Notes under the pieces: generated by a model
The model's input: only the letters and a program-made list of their open reading frames with translations
Told to the model about the DNA's origin: nothing
Databases searched by the model: none
Program-made: the position numbers and the translations under genes
Shown here: positions 1-11,368 of the stretch, piece by piece
Position numbering within the stretch: position 1 is the stretch's first letter
Layout of the letters: each line of letters begins with the position of its first letter
Assembly: GCF_963576675.1 (NCBI RefSeq)
Contig: NC_088916.1
Coordinates: forward strand, 26,821,501 to 26,885,500
Source of the DNA: Euphorbia lathyris
Taxonomy: Eukaryota > Streptophyta > Magnoliopsida > Malpighiales > Euphorbiaceae
Length of the DNA stretch: 64,000 bases
Direction: 5' to 3'

Positions 1-840
1 TATACAAGTTGTACAAATAGTTAGATACAATATACAGATTTTATTGTTTAAGTTAGAGTTTTTGTTCGAATACGAGTTTATGCTCTGTAGCGACCGAATA
101 GGTGCTATTTCGAGGATTCAGCAAGAGGAACCAGTGTAGGACGCGCCCCAGGGTTTGACAAACCTACGAAGTTGAGGAAAGGATTGACAACCCGAAACTC
201 AATTAGTTAAAATGTTGTCCAAGCTTCTTCTTCTCTGTTAACTCGTGACGTTTCAATTCAAACTAATGAAATATCTTTTCAATACAATTCCATCTTTACT
301 GTTGTTTATTTTGAGTTTGATCTAAGTGATATTCTTAAGTAATCTAATTGGTGTTTTTATGCAAAAACATTTATAAACAAATTAAATATTTTCCATGCAA
401 ACTTTGTTGAACACTTAAGTAAATTCGGATTTATACTTGGTCATTGCGGTAAGACCGAATAATTGGGTTTAGATTCCGAATTTGATTAAGGTTTTCAGTC
501 TTAGGCAGAATAGGAAAGATTGATTACAGTTCAATTCCTTTAAATTGAATTAATTGGTAACTTATTACATCTTTCTAAACAAATCAAAGTTATAAGTTGT
601 GTTCTTGCTTAGTATAAATAAGCTGTGGATATTAACTTTAATCTAAACATAATTTCTATAAGTTATAATCTAAACTATAGGCAAAATTATAATCAAAATC
701 CATACATTTTAAACCATTTAACGAATTTTCTATTAACCTCGAGAAAACGAATTTAATCAGAATTATAAGTTTTTATTATCGAAACATTCCATGTGGGATC
801 AATATCTTTTTATTACTACAAGCGAAACCGTGCACTTGCG
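1..840. other. AT-rich stretch with no recognised gene
   Basis: I see no coding frame, terminal repeat or RNA gene here. The adjoining chromovirus integrase becomes recognisable only near 841. The stretch may be decayed upstream pol sequence or unrelated flanking DNA. Confidence 0.4.
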
Positions 841-1833
841 AAAATCGCTCAACAGTACTCGACCCCAGAAGTGGCTGCACATGCTTTCTTCAAGCAGGTA
901 GTCAAATATTAGGGAATCCCAAAGAGTATTGTTAGTGAAAAAGATGGCCGATTTGTGGGAAGTTTATAGGCTGAAGTATTTCGACTCTTGGGGTCGAGCC
1001 TCGACATGTCCACTAGTTATCATCCTCAGACTGATGGTCAAATAAAGTGATTTGACAGCATGGTGGAAGAGTACCTTCGCCACTTTGTCAATGCCAGTTA
1101 ACGAAATTGGCCTTCCTTGTTGGATGTGGCGCAATTCTGCTTTAATAGCCAGAAAAGTTTTGCTACTAATAAATCACCTTTTGAAATTGTTATAGGTCAA
1201 CAGCCGTTGGTGCCTCATTCAGTTGACATACCATATACAGGCAAGAATCCAAAAGCATACTTATTCACCAAGGAGTGGAAACAGAACGAGGAGATTGCTA
1301 AGGCGCATTTGACGAAAGCATCAAGGATGAAGAAATGGGCGGATACAAGCCGACGTCCACAAGAGTTCCAAGTGGGAGACATGGTCCTACTCAAACTTTG
1401 ACCTGAACAACTTCACTGCCTACGTAACAGAGATAGAAGACTTGTTAGAAAGTACGAGGGACCTCTCCCGGTCCTAGCTAAAGTGGGACCCATAGCCTAC
1501 AAACTAGATCTCCCACAATGGATGTCATTCCACCCAGTGTTCCATATCAGCAATTTGAAACAGTACCATCCAGATACAGTAGATGATCAGCGTAACAAAT
1601 CAAAGTGACCTCCAATCACAAAGAAAGCACCTGCTAGCAAAGAAGTGGAAGAGATCCTTGCAGAACGCACAACAACAACATCATCTCGACACCCTCACAT
1701 AGAGTACATTGTCAAGTGGAGATCTCAAGGAATAGAAGAGACAAGTTGGGAGAAAGCCACCGACCTCCAACATTTCCAGCACAAGATTGAAGACTTCATC
1801 AAAACCCGTTCGATAGGGACATCGAACCTCTGA
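841..1833 (+). pseudogene. Chromovirus (Ty3/gypsy) integrase and chromodomain, decayed
   Basis: Integrase would insert retrotransposon cDNA into the genome, and its C-terminal chromodomain would target the element to marked chromatin. One frame can be followed throughout with no frameshift. The integrase core shows IVSEKDGRF and TSYHPQTDGQ (1015-1044), then RNWPSLLDVAQFCFN and NKSPFEIVIGQQP. A C-terminal part has GDMVLLKL, KYEGPLPVLAKVG and FHPVFHISNLK. The chromodomain lies at about 1690-1790, with HIEYIVKWRSQ and ETSWEKATDL. Six in-frame stops (near 913, 967, 1048, 1099, 1399 and 1606) break it. The chromodomain places it among chromoviruses; the exact clade (Tekay- or Galadriel-like) is uncertain. 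The gag, protease and RT parts would lie left of the window or are lost. Confidence 0.88.
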
Positions 1834-1844
1834 GTGGGGGAGAG

Positions 1845-2331
1845 TGTAAGGGGGGGATTATCTTTTTAATCACACTATATAATAATGGGGAGAGAGTGAC
1901 TCTAGTATACCTTATGGAACATTGTAATGGAAATTGGACGTAGACCTTGACTTGGTATAAGAAACACTATAGGGGGAGTGACCTATCACATCGGACTTGT
2001 CACTAGGTTGTCGGTATTCTACCATCTCTAGTAGTTGCCCCCTACTACTACGGGATGGGACCTCTGATGTGACACTGTTGCTTATTTATGAATGAGATCG
2101 TTCGTGTATTGTTCACTCTGATGTGCCTTATGTGCTACTTGTGATTGTGCATAAAAGTATTGGTTGCCTATGCATTTATCGTGTATGTGTTGCTATATAG
2201 CCTATATAGGGCTTATGTCTAACCATTATGTGTACCTATTGCATATAGATTGACTTAACTCTCTTGGCTGGCTTACTTCAGGGCGCACAAGTAAGCGCCA
2301 CACGGGCTCCCTCGGCGGGCCCCGTGACACA
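1845..2331 (+). repeat. 3' LTR of the chromovirus
   Basis: The G-rich polypurine tract GAGTGGGGGAGAG directly after the chromodomain stop is followed by TGTAAGG, a typical LTR start. The 487-bp segment ends at GTGACACA. The matching 5' LTR is outside the window, so the right boundary is inferred from the terminal CA and the change in base composition. No target duplication can be checked. Confidence 0.6.
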
Positions 2332-2367
2332 AATAACCCTACTACCTAGGAACAAATTCACCCTTCA

Positions 2368-2766
2368 AAGCATCTCCAATACAAGAATGCTTCAAAGTTA
2401 TTAAAATTTAACATATTAATATAAAATATATTATTTTATCTTATCTCTCATCCACATCATTTTTGGTAACCTTTTTTTTAAAAAAAAATGCTTCAATGCT
2501 AAACAACTCTAAAAGTCACTACCATGGTCCCACAAATCATTATTTTATATATAACTTATTTTAATTATAAATATTGTTTCTAAAATTCCACCAATATTAC
2601 CCAACTAAATTATTTTTTTTACATTAAAAAAATAGGGGTTCCAAAAAATGGCAACATTGCCATAATCATTTGGGCAACATTTGTTACTCCAGTGTAAGAT
2701 ACTTTTTCATGCACCCTCCACCTCATTAAACACCCTTTTAAGCACATTGCATTGGAGATACTCTAA
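2368..2766. mobile_element. MITE with GCATCTCCAA-type termini
   Basis: The left end (AAGCATCTCCAATACAA) and the reverse complement of the right end (AGTATCTCCAATGCAA) form an imperfect terminal inverted repeat around about 400 bp of AT-rich DNA. The same terminal motif occurs at 34145-34485. No coding capacity. The target duplication is not clear, so the superfamily is left open. Confidence 0.5.
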
Positions 2767-2818
2767 CATGATGTAATTCTAACTTTAATAGTTACGATAA
2801 GATCAATTTTATCTTTAA

Positions 2819-3636
2819 TGTCTGTGGCGGATCTCACTCTGATGTCAAGTCAGAACCGTTGCCGGATAACTTTACTATAATGCTAAAGACAACAGACTAT
2901 TAGATAGAGCACTAAGGAATTGAGAGTAATTCCAGAGTATTTATGTATCTACCTTGATTGCGGGGTTTTGGATGTATTTATGGGATATCGTTATCCTTAG
3001 ATTCTCCGGGACACAGTTTGGACGTGGTTTGTAAGTTATGTTATACCTAATTTATTTCACCTTGATTCCTAATGGAGACATGGCATTGTCTGAGTTTGAT
3101 TCGAATGCTATCCCATTAGTCCACGTGTCTGGGGAAGGGCAACACTTATATTTTGACTAATATGAAGGCCCACGTTATTTAGAGTGTTCCCATTAGCCTA
3201 GTGATATAGTATGGAATGAAGGCTTGGAGCATGGACACGTGTACTAATAAGATGCCTAAGGCATTAAGCATAACTAACTTGACATATGGCCAATGGTAGC
3301 ATCCAATTCCAAAGATACACTCCTATATTGCACCATATAATCGGAAAACAGAAAGGAGCACGGTGCACGAGTCAATCAATCACTCGCACATAGAAAGATT
3401 ATTCACTAACGTGTATATTTTGGTTGTCTATAAATAACTCATCTTGAGATATCACAAGGTACGTAATCATTTACCAAACACTTTGCTTTCAAGTCGAACT
3501 ACTTTTTCTAAGTATCTTAGTGACTTAAGCATCGGAGAGGGGACACCGGAATCCGACCCCTCCTTAACCATTTCATTCTATTAAGGAGATTCCAGTTCTG
3601 CCTAATTGTGATATTATGTGCATTAATATACATCAT
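2819..3636 (+). repeat. 5' LTR of a Tat-type Ty3/gypsy element
   Basis: The segment carries a TATAAATAA box near 3430. Near its end it has the GACTTAAGCATCGGAGAGGGG stretch common in Tat LTRs. It stops just before a primer-binding-like sequence, TTTGGTGCAGTGAGC (about 3637-3651). That is a decayed version of the TTTGGCGCCGTCTG site expected for this lineage. The start at TGTCTGTGG is an estimate because no partner LTR is present. Confidence 0.5.
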
Positions 3637-3691
3637 TTGGTGCAGTGAGCATGGATCTTACTTCGTGTAAATGGTGCATTTAAATAGTTTC

Positions 3692-5123
3692 ATGGTTCAA
3701 CCAATTCTTCAGCAAAATCTTGATATTCCTAGTACAATGGCAACATATAATCGTGGCCTAATTGATGCCTGCAACAATATACTGGAGCCTTTGCATATCA
3801 CACCAGCTTTAGATTAGAAAATTGATGCATGTTTAGGATCTTTAGATCATGAACAACGTCAGTTTGTGGATGGGATAACAAAGCAACTTATATAACTTAT
3901 GGGCTTTGTTTAAGAGTCCATGAATATTCTAACGGCAGAGCATATAATGCAGATGGAGGTGATGAGAGCTAAACTCTAGGAGGCTAAAGAGGTGAATAGG
4001 AATGTTGATAGGCATGGTTCTATAACTTGTTCTACGAGACATCACACTGCCAGACATGTCCTAAGAAGAGAGAGGCCTCAAAGGAATCTCTTATGGAGGT
4101 AGTTAGAGGAAGATCGAAGGAGAAAGATGTTAGTCCAATATACCAAAGGCGGTATTATTCATCGATACCTCGTAGGCAAGTTCTCCCAACCGAAGGCTCC
4201 AGATCCCCAAAGCGGCGGTGAGGCGCTCATTATGATTCCATTGAGTCTTTGATATGTCGTCTTGAAGCATATCATCATAGGCCAACCAGGTCTAGATCTC
4301 TTGAGCGTATAAATTCAAGATCAAATACAAAACCGAAGGCGGATGAGGCAACTTTTTTGAAAGAGGATGTATATCACCTTATCAAGAATGAGGTTCGACA
4401 TGCCATGAAAGACGAAATATTAGAGTCAAGATTGCCAGAAATGATTGATGTTGATACTCCTCTCAGTGCAGAAATTATGAATCAACCCATGCCTCGTGGA
4501 TTCAAATATCCACTACTCAATGACTATAATGGTATGGCTGACCCTGCCTTGCATGTTAAAAAATTTCTCAAGGCACTTCAGAAGATGACATCGAAATATG
4601 CCCTAATGTGACGGTTGTTTTCAACAACATTGAAGGACTTCGCAGCTTACTAGTATGATCAGTTATTATCAGGTTCTATTAGATCATCCAAACAGTTGTC
4701 AAAAGAGTTTGCCAAACATTTCATTACCTCCATTCTTAAGACTAAGATGATGCAAGATTTAATATGCTTGAGCAAAGTGAATATTTAAAAGAATGGGTGG
4801 AGAGGTTTCAACTAATGGCTATCCAGATTAAATATTTGAATATGGATGGAGCGGTAAAAGCCATGACAAGCAATTGCTGAACTAAGGATTTGTGGAAAGA
4901 ATTAACAACGTGTAGGCCGAAAACATTTCCAGGTTTGATGAGGAGGTCGCATGATTTCGTTAAATGGGATGGTCACCATTTAAATCGATTACTAATGGGT
5001 AGGCTAGGGCCAGTTCATCACGCGAAGGAATCCAAAAGCAATAGGGGCAGGGATGAACATTGGATTTCGAAGGAGCAAACAGATCAAAACTATCCTTCAT
5101 TTATATTAGGTATAGTCAAATAG
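3692..5123 (+). pseudogene. Tat-lineage Ty3/gypsy gag, decayed
   Basis: Gag would form the particle that packages element RNA. The first ATG after the LTR (3692) opens MVQPILQQNLD, which soon meets stops. The conserved part continues in another frame from 4027. The retrotransposon gag core starts at about 4490 with PMPRGFKYPLLNDYNGMADP, followed by HVKKFLKALQKM, RLFSTTLKDFA, LLSGSI, SKEFAKHFITSI, EYLKEWVERFQLMAIQI and, to 5110, DLWKELTTCRPKTFPGLM. Several stops and at least two frameshifts make it non-functional. No protease, RT or 3' LTR follows, so the element is truncated. Confidence 0.75.
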
Positions 5124-5748
5124 ACAACACATTAAGTATATCCTATGTTTCTCTTTTTATCGGGTCATTTATAGTCATGGACCTTAAAACATGAAATGTC
5201 CGTCTTATCGAGACGAATCCAACGATATAAGAATCATTAATCAGAGGTCAAGAAGGGCATTTTTGGACCTAGAGTATTGTTATATCCACTGCTCATGTTT
5301 TTTATTTGATGACCAATTAATAAAAAAATAGCAAACACATCTATACACATGAAAGAAATTTATATTTTATTAGGCATGAGTTGGACACAATAAATTAAAA
5401 GTCCAAATATTTCGTCAAATTCAAAATGTATTAATTTCAATTCTATTATGACATCACAAAAAACGCAAAAAAAAAAAAAAATTAAAACTAACTGATATGC
5501 AACAGATGCAGAATACGAAAACAAAATATCTATGTGTTTCATTGATGTTTAAAATTGACCAACTTGTCAATGTTGGGAGTAAAATCTCTTAACATTGGGA
5601 ATAAAATTCATAATTTTTAAATGTTAGGGGTAAAATTGTTCTTAACTATCAACATTATAAGCATTTTTATACTTTATCTATTAAGTAAACGACCAGTTAA
5701 TAGCTAGTTATTATTATTATTATTATTATACATTAAACTCACAAAAAA
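5124..5748. other. AT-rich intergenic DNA with (ATT)n microsatellite
   Basis: No coding frame or element boundary was seen. A short (ATT)n run sits at about 5709-5731, just before the LINE target site at 5749. Confidence 0.5.
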
Positions 5749-5760
5749 TACTATAAATGA

Positions 5761-6695
5761 TTTTTTTAAATGAATAATGTTATTAAGAATCAGCCGCGAG
5801 GGTATTATAAGCAAAACTGGGAGGGGTGTGCATCTAAACTCCTCGATCAGACTCAACCGCCCTTGCAAAAACATGAATAGTGTGGTTCACATACCGTTTA
5901 ATGAATGAAATTGAACAACCATCTAAAGACTGTAGTAAAAAATAGCAATCTCTTATAATTAACTTAAGAAGTAAACTATTAGTAAGAATATGATGTAGAG
6001 CACTGACTAAGAACTGGGAGTCAGATTCCAGATAATATTCCGCTAAATGTTACTTTAAACCCATAATAAAGCTTCCCGACACTCGAGAACTTCAGCCAGA
6101 AAAGGATCGGTCGGGTGACCGCTTAACCCATTCCCATGTAGGGATGGCAACGGGTACCCGACACTACCCGACCCTAATAGGACTATCAGTACCTTGTATA
6201 AAATGGTATGAGACGGGTATGAGATCAAAATCATTACCCGTTAGGGTAATGGGACGGGTATGGGAAGACCCCCTAGGGTACCCGGTACCCATTACCCGTC
6301 ATAATTTTTTATATATTAAAAAATATTATTGTGTTTTAGATGTAAGATGTGAGATTTGAATAGCAACCTTTTGTTCTTCGACCATTAAGTGATAACACTA
6401 AGCTATTTTATTTTTATTGATTAAGGTTCAATTTGTTCAATTTTTAAATGAATGATTTATTAAATTTATACTTTGTTAAATTTATAATATTTTTTGTTTT
6501 ATTTAGTGATTCTTAATGGGTAAGGGTACCTGTGGGTACCCGTGAATTAAATGGAACGGGTATGGGATGCAAAACATATACCCGTTAGGGTAATGGGAAG
6601 GGTACGTGTAATTAACAAATAAACGGGTAAGAGTTTGAGATTGGCACTACCCGCGGCCCGCGGGTACCCTACCCGTTGTCATCCCTATTCCCATG
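5761..6695 (-). mobile_element. 5'-truncated LINE tail (RNase H end), split by a MITE
   Basis: On the minus strand from about 6080 to 5780 the sequence encodes an RVT_3-type RNase H end: EYYLESDSQFLVSALHH, LLKLIIRDCYFLLQSLDG, SFIKRYVNHTIHVFARAVES and PSFAYNTLAADS. In intact LINEs this domain helps remove RNA during target-primed reverse transcription. The insert ends in a T-run at 5761-5767, the poly(A) tail in reverse. It is flanked by a perfect 12-bp duplication, TACTATAAATGA (5749-5760 and 6696-6707). One in-frame stop is visible. The hAT MITE at 6139-6687 was inserted into this copy later. Confidence 0.8.
6139..6687. mobile_element. hAT-type MITE (GGGATGGCAACGGG family)
   Basis: This 549-bp non-autonomous DNA transposon starts TAGGGATGGCAACGGGTA and ends with the inverted counterpart TACCCGTTGTCATCCCTA. 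A perfect 8-bp duplication, TTCCCATG, lies at 6131-6138 and 6688-6695. An 8-bp TSD is diagnostic of the hAT superfamily. The interior repeats GGGTACCC-like motifs and has no transposase. Confidence 0.88.
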
Positions 6696-6707
6696 TACTA
6701 TAAATGA

Positions 6708-8478
6708 ATTTAAGCTTGTATTCAACAGAAAAAAAAAATGGTCCATAATGAAAAAGAGAAAAAAGGATTGGTGATAGAATTATTACTTTTATACTATGTA
6801 TTAAAATGATTTTTTATTGACAGTCAAAAATTAGTGGCTGAATGTGTACATTCGGCGTCCGAAACATTAATTTTCTTTTTATTAATAGTTAGTGCAATTT
6901 CTAGTTAAATCACCATTTATCATCAAATAAAAAAAGTTTAATACATCAATACCAGTGGTAAATACAGGATTATTTGGTTGGGGGCTGATTTTACACGTAC
7001 ATTCGCGAAATTTTTTTTTTACTAAATCAAATTTGCTTAATTTTTTTTTATATATATGTTATAATTTGATTGGTCAAGAACCAATTTTAAATATTAATGT
7101 ACAATTTTTCAAAATTAAGCTAGATTTCGTCTAATAGTCATAACATGTGAAAAAAAATGGATTTAGGGAGAGCTGACAAGCCTAAAAAATTGAATTTAGA
7201 GAGGCCTAACAGGTCTAAAAAAAATTAAAAATTTAGGTTTAGAGAGTACCTAATAGGTTCAAAATATTGAAATTTTGAATTTTGGACAAGCCTAACACGT
7301 AATGGGATATATTTAATTTTTTTTATTAGTTCAATGATATAACATTTTTATATTTTTAGTTTTAAAATTTTAAAATTTAATTTAGAAATTAAGTTGTTTG
7401 AGTCTCAAAAATAAGAAATTAATTTTTTTAATGGAAAAGACATAATAAAAATGAGTTCAAAAGTGTTATGAAAAGAAATTAATTAATTAATTAATAATGG
7501 TAACATAGTTTTATAATTATTGAAAAATAAAATTTAAATAAATAAACACTCTCTAAAATAAATTGAGGTTGTGGGGGAATTGAATCTAGGACTTTTTAAA
7601 AAGAAGCGAATGTTTTTAACCATTTCATATGCCTTTAAACATTGAAATATTACTATATAGAATCTATATAGACTAATATTAGGAGGAGCGAAACTACCGC
7701 CACTGATCAATAGTCTTTTGAATTCGATCCAAAAATTAATTGACCTATTAATTTATAAAGTTTTTATTACTTTTATAGACTTACTTAAAATTATCCTATC
7801 AATCACTTAATTTTTTTTTTTAAAGTTGTGCACAATGCACTTAAAATTATCCTATTAATTTTATTGAATATATACTATTTTTTTTTTGTTATAAATTTAG
7901 TTATAATACCCATTAGGTCTAAAACTTGACCAAATAATATGATATTTTTTTTTTATTAAGGTCTCATTATCTCTTATTTCGTCTGGGGCTCCTAAAACGT
8001 CAGGACCGGCCCTGACCTCAACGATCATAGGTAAGCTCTCAACCAACAGACTAAGAGCTTCACCACCAATCACTTAAATTTATTTAAAGTAATTTAATGA
8101 TTATTTAAATTTGCTTATAATGATTGATTGGACCATTTTAAATAATTTAAAGTGATTTCTAAATCAATTTGTCTAAATTTCTTCATATTCTTCCACACAT
8201 ATAAGATGTTAATCACGGTCATTTTAAATAAATTCAATATGGATTAATTTTGAACTATATACTTTAAACAAGTACTCAGTGGAGCTCATGATTTATTAAG
8301 CCAATAAAAAAATAATTAGCACCAAATTAAAGTTGAAAAAACAAATGCCCATTCAAATACAAGGATCAATTTTGAGGTATATTAAAATCCATTCAAGTGT
8401 TTTGTACAACTTACAAAAAATATATAAAAATATAAAATTGAACCAAGGAAATATTTGAATTAGCTCCATTTTATTAGT
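6708..8478. other. AT-rich decayed repeat DNA
   Basis: No gene frame is visible. Short direct repeats such as GGCCTAACAGG and CCTAATAGG variants lie at about 7170-7300. A GC-richer end, GGACCGGCCCTGACC, lies near 8003-8017 and resembles the ends of old DNA transposons. I could not define two matching ends. Confidence 0.35.
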
Positions 8479-8494
8479 AGATAGAGATAGGATT

Positions 8495-8662
8495 GTGGTT
8501 TAGCCTTTAGATTGTTGACATCACATGAAAATCCTGGTTCAAATTCAGGGTTTGTGAAAATAGAAAGATAATTCGTAAAAATTGATTTACAAGGCTGGAA
8601 TGGAATCTGCAAATTTCAGCGTGATAATATTATGTTTGAAAATAATTAAATAAGAATCTGTC
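8495..8662 (+). mobile_element. tRNA-derived SINE
   Basis: The insert is flanked by a perfect 16-bp direct repeat, AGATAGAGATAGGATT, at 8479-8494 and 8663-8678. It begins GTGGTTTAGCCTTTAG, an A-box-like sequence, and has a B-box-like CTGGTTCAAATTCAGG about 35 bases later. Length (about 168 bp), internal pol III promoter and long TSD together fit a SINE mobilised by LINE machinery. Both boxes are diverged. Confidence 0.68.
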
Positions 8663-8678
8663 AGATAGAGATAGGATT

Positions 8679-9060
8679 CTCTCTATTGATATCATCATTT
8701 ATTTACTTTACTACAAGCACGTTAACTCCTTCCCCTTGTCTACATACCATACTAGTAACATCCTAACCCCTACTACTTAATGCTATCATTTCTATTTATC
8801 TCAACTAATACTATCCATACTTATCCTTTCCTCTTTATTTTAAATCACCACGTAGTTTTACACTAATGTTCACCATGACTCCAAATTATCAAATGAATTT
8901 GTTTAGTCCGTTGGATCTAGTATATCATTATCACGTGAAACAACATAAGACCGAACATACTTTCAAAAGATAAAATATATAACGTCTTTATAGGTTGAAA
9001 CATGATCTTTCGGGATTCAACCACATCAAATCGGTGTTGTCAGCGTGAACTGATACAACG
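8679..9060. other. Non-coding stretch before Tat gag
   Basis: Probably part of the decayed 5' LTR or leader of the Tat relic that follows, but no clear LTR start, TATA box or primer-binding site could be fixed. Confidence 0.3.
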
Positions 9061-9410
9061 ATGGCTCGTTTAAAGAGTTCCATTGAAATTCTTTCCACTA
9101 GTACACTCCCCACAAGGGATATCCAAAGCACAACCGAAGAAGAAATCTGATGGGTCAATGATGACCCAATCCTCGAAATGATAGAAGATGGTGAAGTCCT
9201 AGATCCCCAAGAGTAAAGGCTATTAGGCGCAATCTCATGGCGCTTGACAGAAAACCTCAATTCTGTCCATGAGGTCGTCAACATTATGAGACAAGAACAT
9301 GACATCCAAATAGCAAAACTAAAAGAAAAACTTGTGATGTCTGAGGAAACATTTCGGTATGTAAATAAACCTGTAAATACCAACTGCTCGACCGGACAGA
9401 ACACTATCTG
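9061..9410 (+). pseudogene. Tat-type gag, N-terminal part
   Basis: The frame reads MARLKSSIEILSTSTLP, then DDPILEMIEDGEVLDPQE, then HEVVNIMRQEHDIQIAKLKEKLV. The charged coiled-coil-like stretch resembles the N-terminal gag part of the Tat relic at 54150-54350 (EEMAKLKEKLK). Two stops interrupt it. The gag core resumes after a foldback array at 10270. The opposite-strand ORF here is a shadow. Confidence 0.6.
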
Positions 9411-9466
9411 AAGCTGCTACCATCGGCAAGACGGTTCTTCAAAGAGCCGAATGAAAGATTTGGACA

Positions 9467-10250
9467 TCCAAAAATATACCTGAAGTAACGATGATGACTG
9501 GACAATTTAATATATTTTACCGGTCAACGCGAGTTTTATGAGTTAATTACATCAATGGTATCTGAACTTTACCATAATTCACATTTTGATACCAATATTT
9601 TATTTTATCCTAAAAACATAACTCAAGTAAAGGTGACTGAAAAATTTAGTTCATTTAATCGGTTAGTGACCGGGTAACATGAGTTTGACCATTTTGAACT
9701 AAACAATGGGACTTACCATACACTCCATTAACATAAACTTATACACTCCATTAACATAAACTTACAATATGGTCAAACTCATGTTACCCGGTCACTAACC
9801 GATCAAATGAACTAAATTTTTCAGTCACCTTTACTTGAGTTATGTTTTTGGGATAAAATAAAATAGTTAAATTGTAGTATTGTAATTTTATGTTAATTGA
9901 GTGTATGATGAGTCTCAATTTTTGATTTAAAATGGTCAAACTCGCGTTGACCGATTATTGATTGGTCAAATGTACTAAAATATTGAGTCATCTTTACTTG
10001 AGATATATTTTTTGGACAAAATGAAATCTAGGTACCAAAGTATGAATTAGGGTGAAGTTTAGGTACCATCAGTGTAATTTACTCATCAAACTCTACATTG
10101 ACCGGCCATTGACCGTTAAAATATACTAATTTGTCCGGTCATCATTACTTCAAGTATATTTTTGGGACAAAATGTAATCTAGGTACTAAAGTGTAAACTA
10201 GGGTAAGTTCAGGTACCATTGGTGTAATTTACTCGACAATAGACCATAGT
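9467..10250. repeat. Foldback array of a ~160-bp unit inside gag
   Basis: One copy of the unit (about 9467-9690) lies in inverted orientation to three tandem copies (about 9768-9925, 9930-10090, 10090-10250). The arms at 9597-9690 and 9768-9880 are nearly perfect reverse complements. They share ACTCAAGTAAAGGTGACTGA and GGTTAGTGACCGGGTAACAT in inverse form. Recurrent edge motifs are GTAATTTACTC and AGGTACCATTGGTG. A short direct repeat, TACACTCCATTAACATAAAC, occurs twice at the hinge. It looks like a MULE-type foldback with internal amplification. No clear TSD. Confidence 0.75.
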
Positions 10251-10269
10251 ACTCATGTTAAAAAAATTC

Positions 10270-10880
10270 AGGCGACCATGGATATTATTACGCAACTGAC
10301 GCTATGATGTGCCGCTTATTCCCTACCACCCTTAAAGGCTCAGCTTCATATTGGTATGAGTCCCTAAGCATCGAGTCCATCACTAGCTTTAAGTAGATGT
10401 GTGAACTCTTTGCCGACCACTTCGTGACATCCATCCTCGAGAGCAAGACCATACATGTTTTCAAGTACCTGGTCCAACATGAGAAGGAAACCCTCAAGGA
10501 CTACGTAGAAAGATTCTAGCATGAGGTCATTCAAGTTAAGATACTGAATATGGAGTGAGGGGTCGGTATTATGGCAGCTAATTACCTTATAAATGAATTA
10601 TCCCGAGAGTTAACCACCAACAAACACTGAATCTTTAAATATTCGCTGACCCGTACAAAGGATTTCTATAGGTGGGAGGCCCACAGGCTAAATCCTCTAC
10701 TAAGTAAGAAGGCCGCCCCCAACAGGAATGAAAGTGACCGAGAGAGGAACCCATACGAGCACTTGGAGAGAGCACTGATCTCCTTAAATGCTCCCTAAGA
10801 TTACATCCTTTACTAGGTGGAGAAAAATAGGGTACTCATTACCTATCCTCAAAAAATGAAGCCATAAGGCAGTTGGATCA
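10270..10880 (+). pseudogene. Tat-type gag core, decayed
   Basis: This continues the gag interrupted by the foldback. The conserved core reads ATDAMMCRLFPTTLKGSASYWY, then SITSFK, MCELFADHFVTSI, KYLVQHEKETLKDYVERF, VIQVKILNMEWGVGIMAANYLI and, near 10660, RTKDFYRWEAHRLNPLL. Stops lie after SITSFK, after DYVERF and after TTNKH. It is more diverged from the 4.5 kb gag than a simple duplicate would be, so it is a separate insertion. Confidence 0.72.
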
Positions 10881-11368
10881 TAAAAATGGTGAAACATGTC
10901 ATAGATTGCAGATAAACCCTATCTGTAGGCGTCAGAATGACGCACTTATAATCATTTAGTGAAGGATATTTTTTGTTCAAATCGTCCAACTCGGTCTAGG
11001 TCACCGCTGAATCCATGGCCTCAATTTGAGGGTCATGTTTTTAACCTTATAAGATGAGGTGGCCATTTCTAATTCGAGAAGAAGAGTAGGAAGAAATTGG
11101 AGACTTACTGTTCATGATTGGAAAAGGGCCTGAGGGGAATTGCAAAATATTGTAGAGTTAGAAGGTTGAAGATGAAATTGGTAAAGGTAAAAATATACCT
11201 ACCCCATCTCTCATGTTAATGACATCAAGGCAATGTTTTGGATTTCCTAGTACTAACAATGCACATGTCTCATTCTTATTGAAGGAAGAACCTTCTCAAA
11301 ATGGTGTACTTTATCGGGAATCACAAATGTATGCTCTAGCCTAAAAGGCTAGATTCGACTTATGGGGG
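10881..11368 (+). other. Decayed internal region of the Tat relic
   Basis: The stretch lies between gag and a putative 3' LTR. Fragments such as CRQNDALIII-like frames are too damaged to assign. It ends in the purine run TTATGGGGGCT just before 11369, which fits a polypurine tract. Confidence 0.35.

Noticed and set aside
8988..9404. 138-codon minus-strand ORF
   Set aside because: It is the shadow of a Tat gag frame on the plus strand; the plus-strand translation has family motifs and this one has none.
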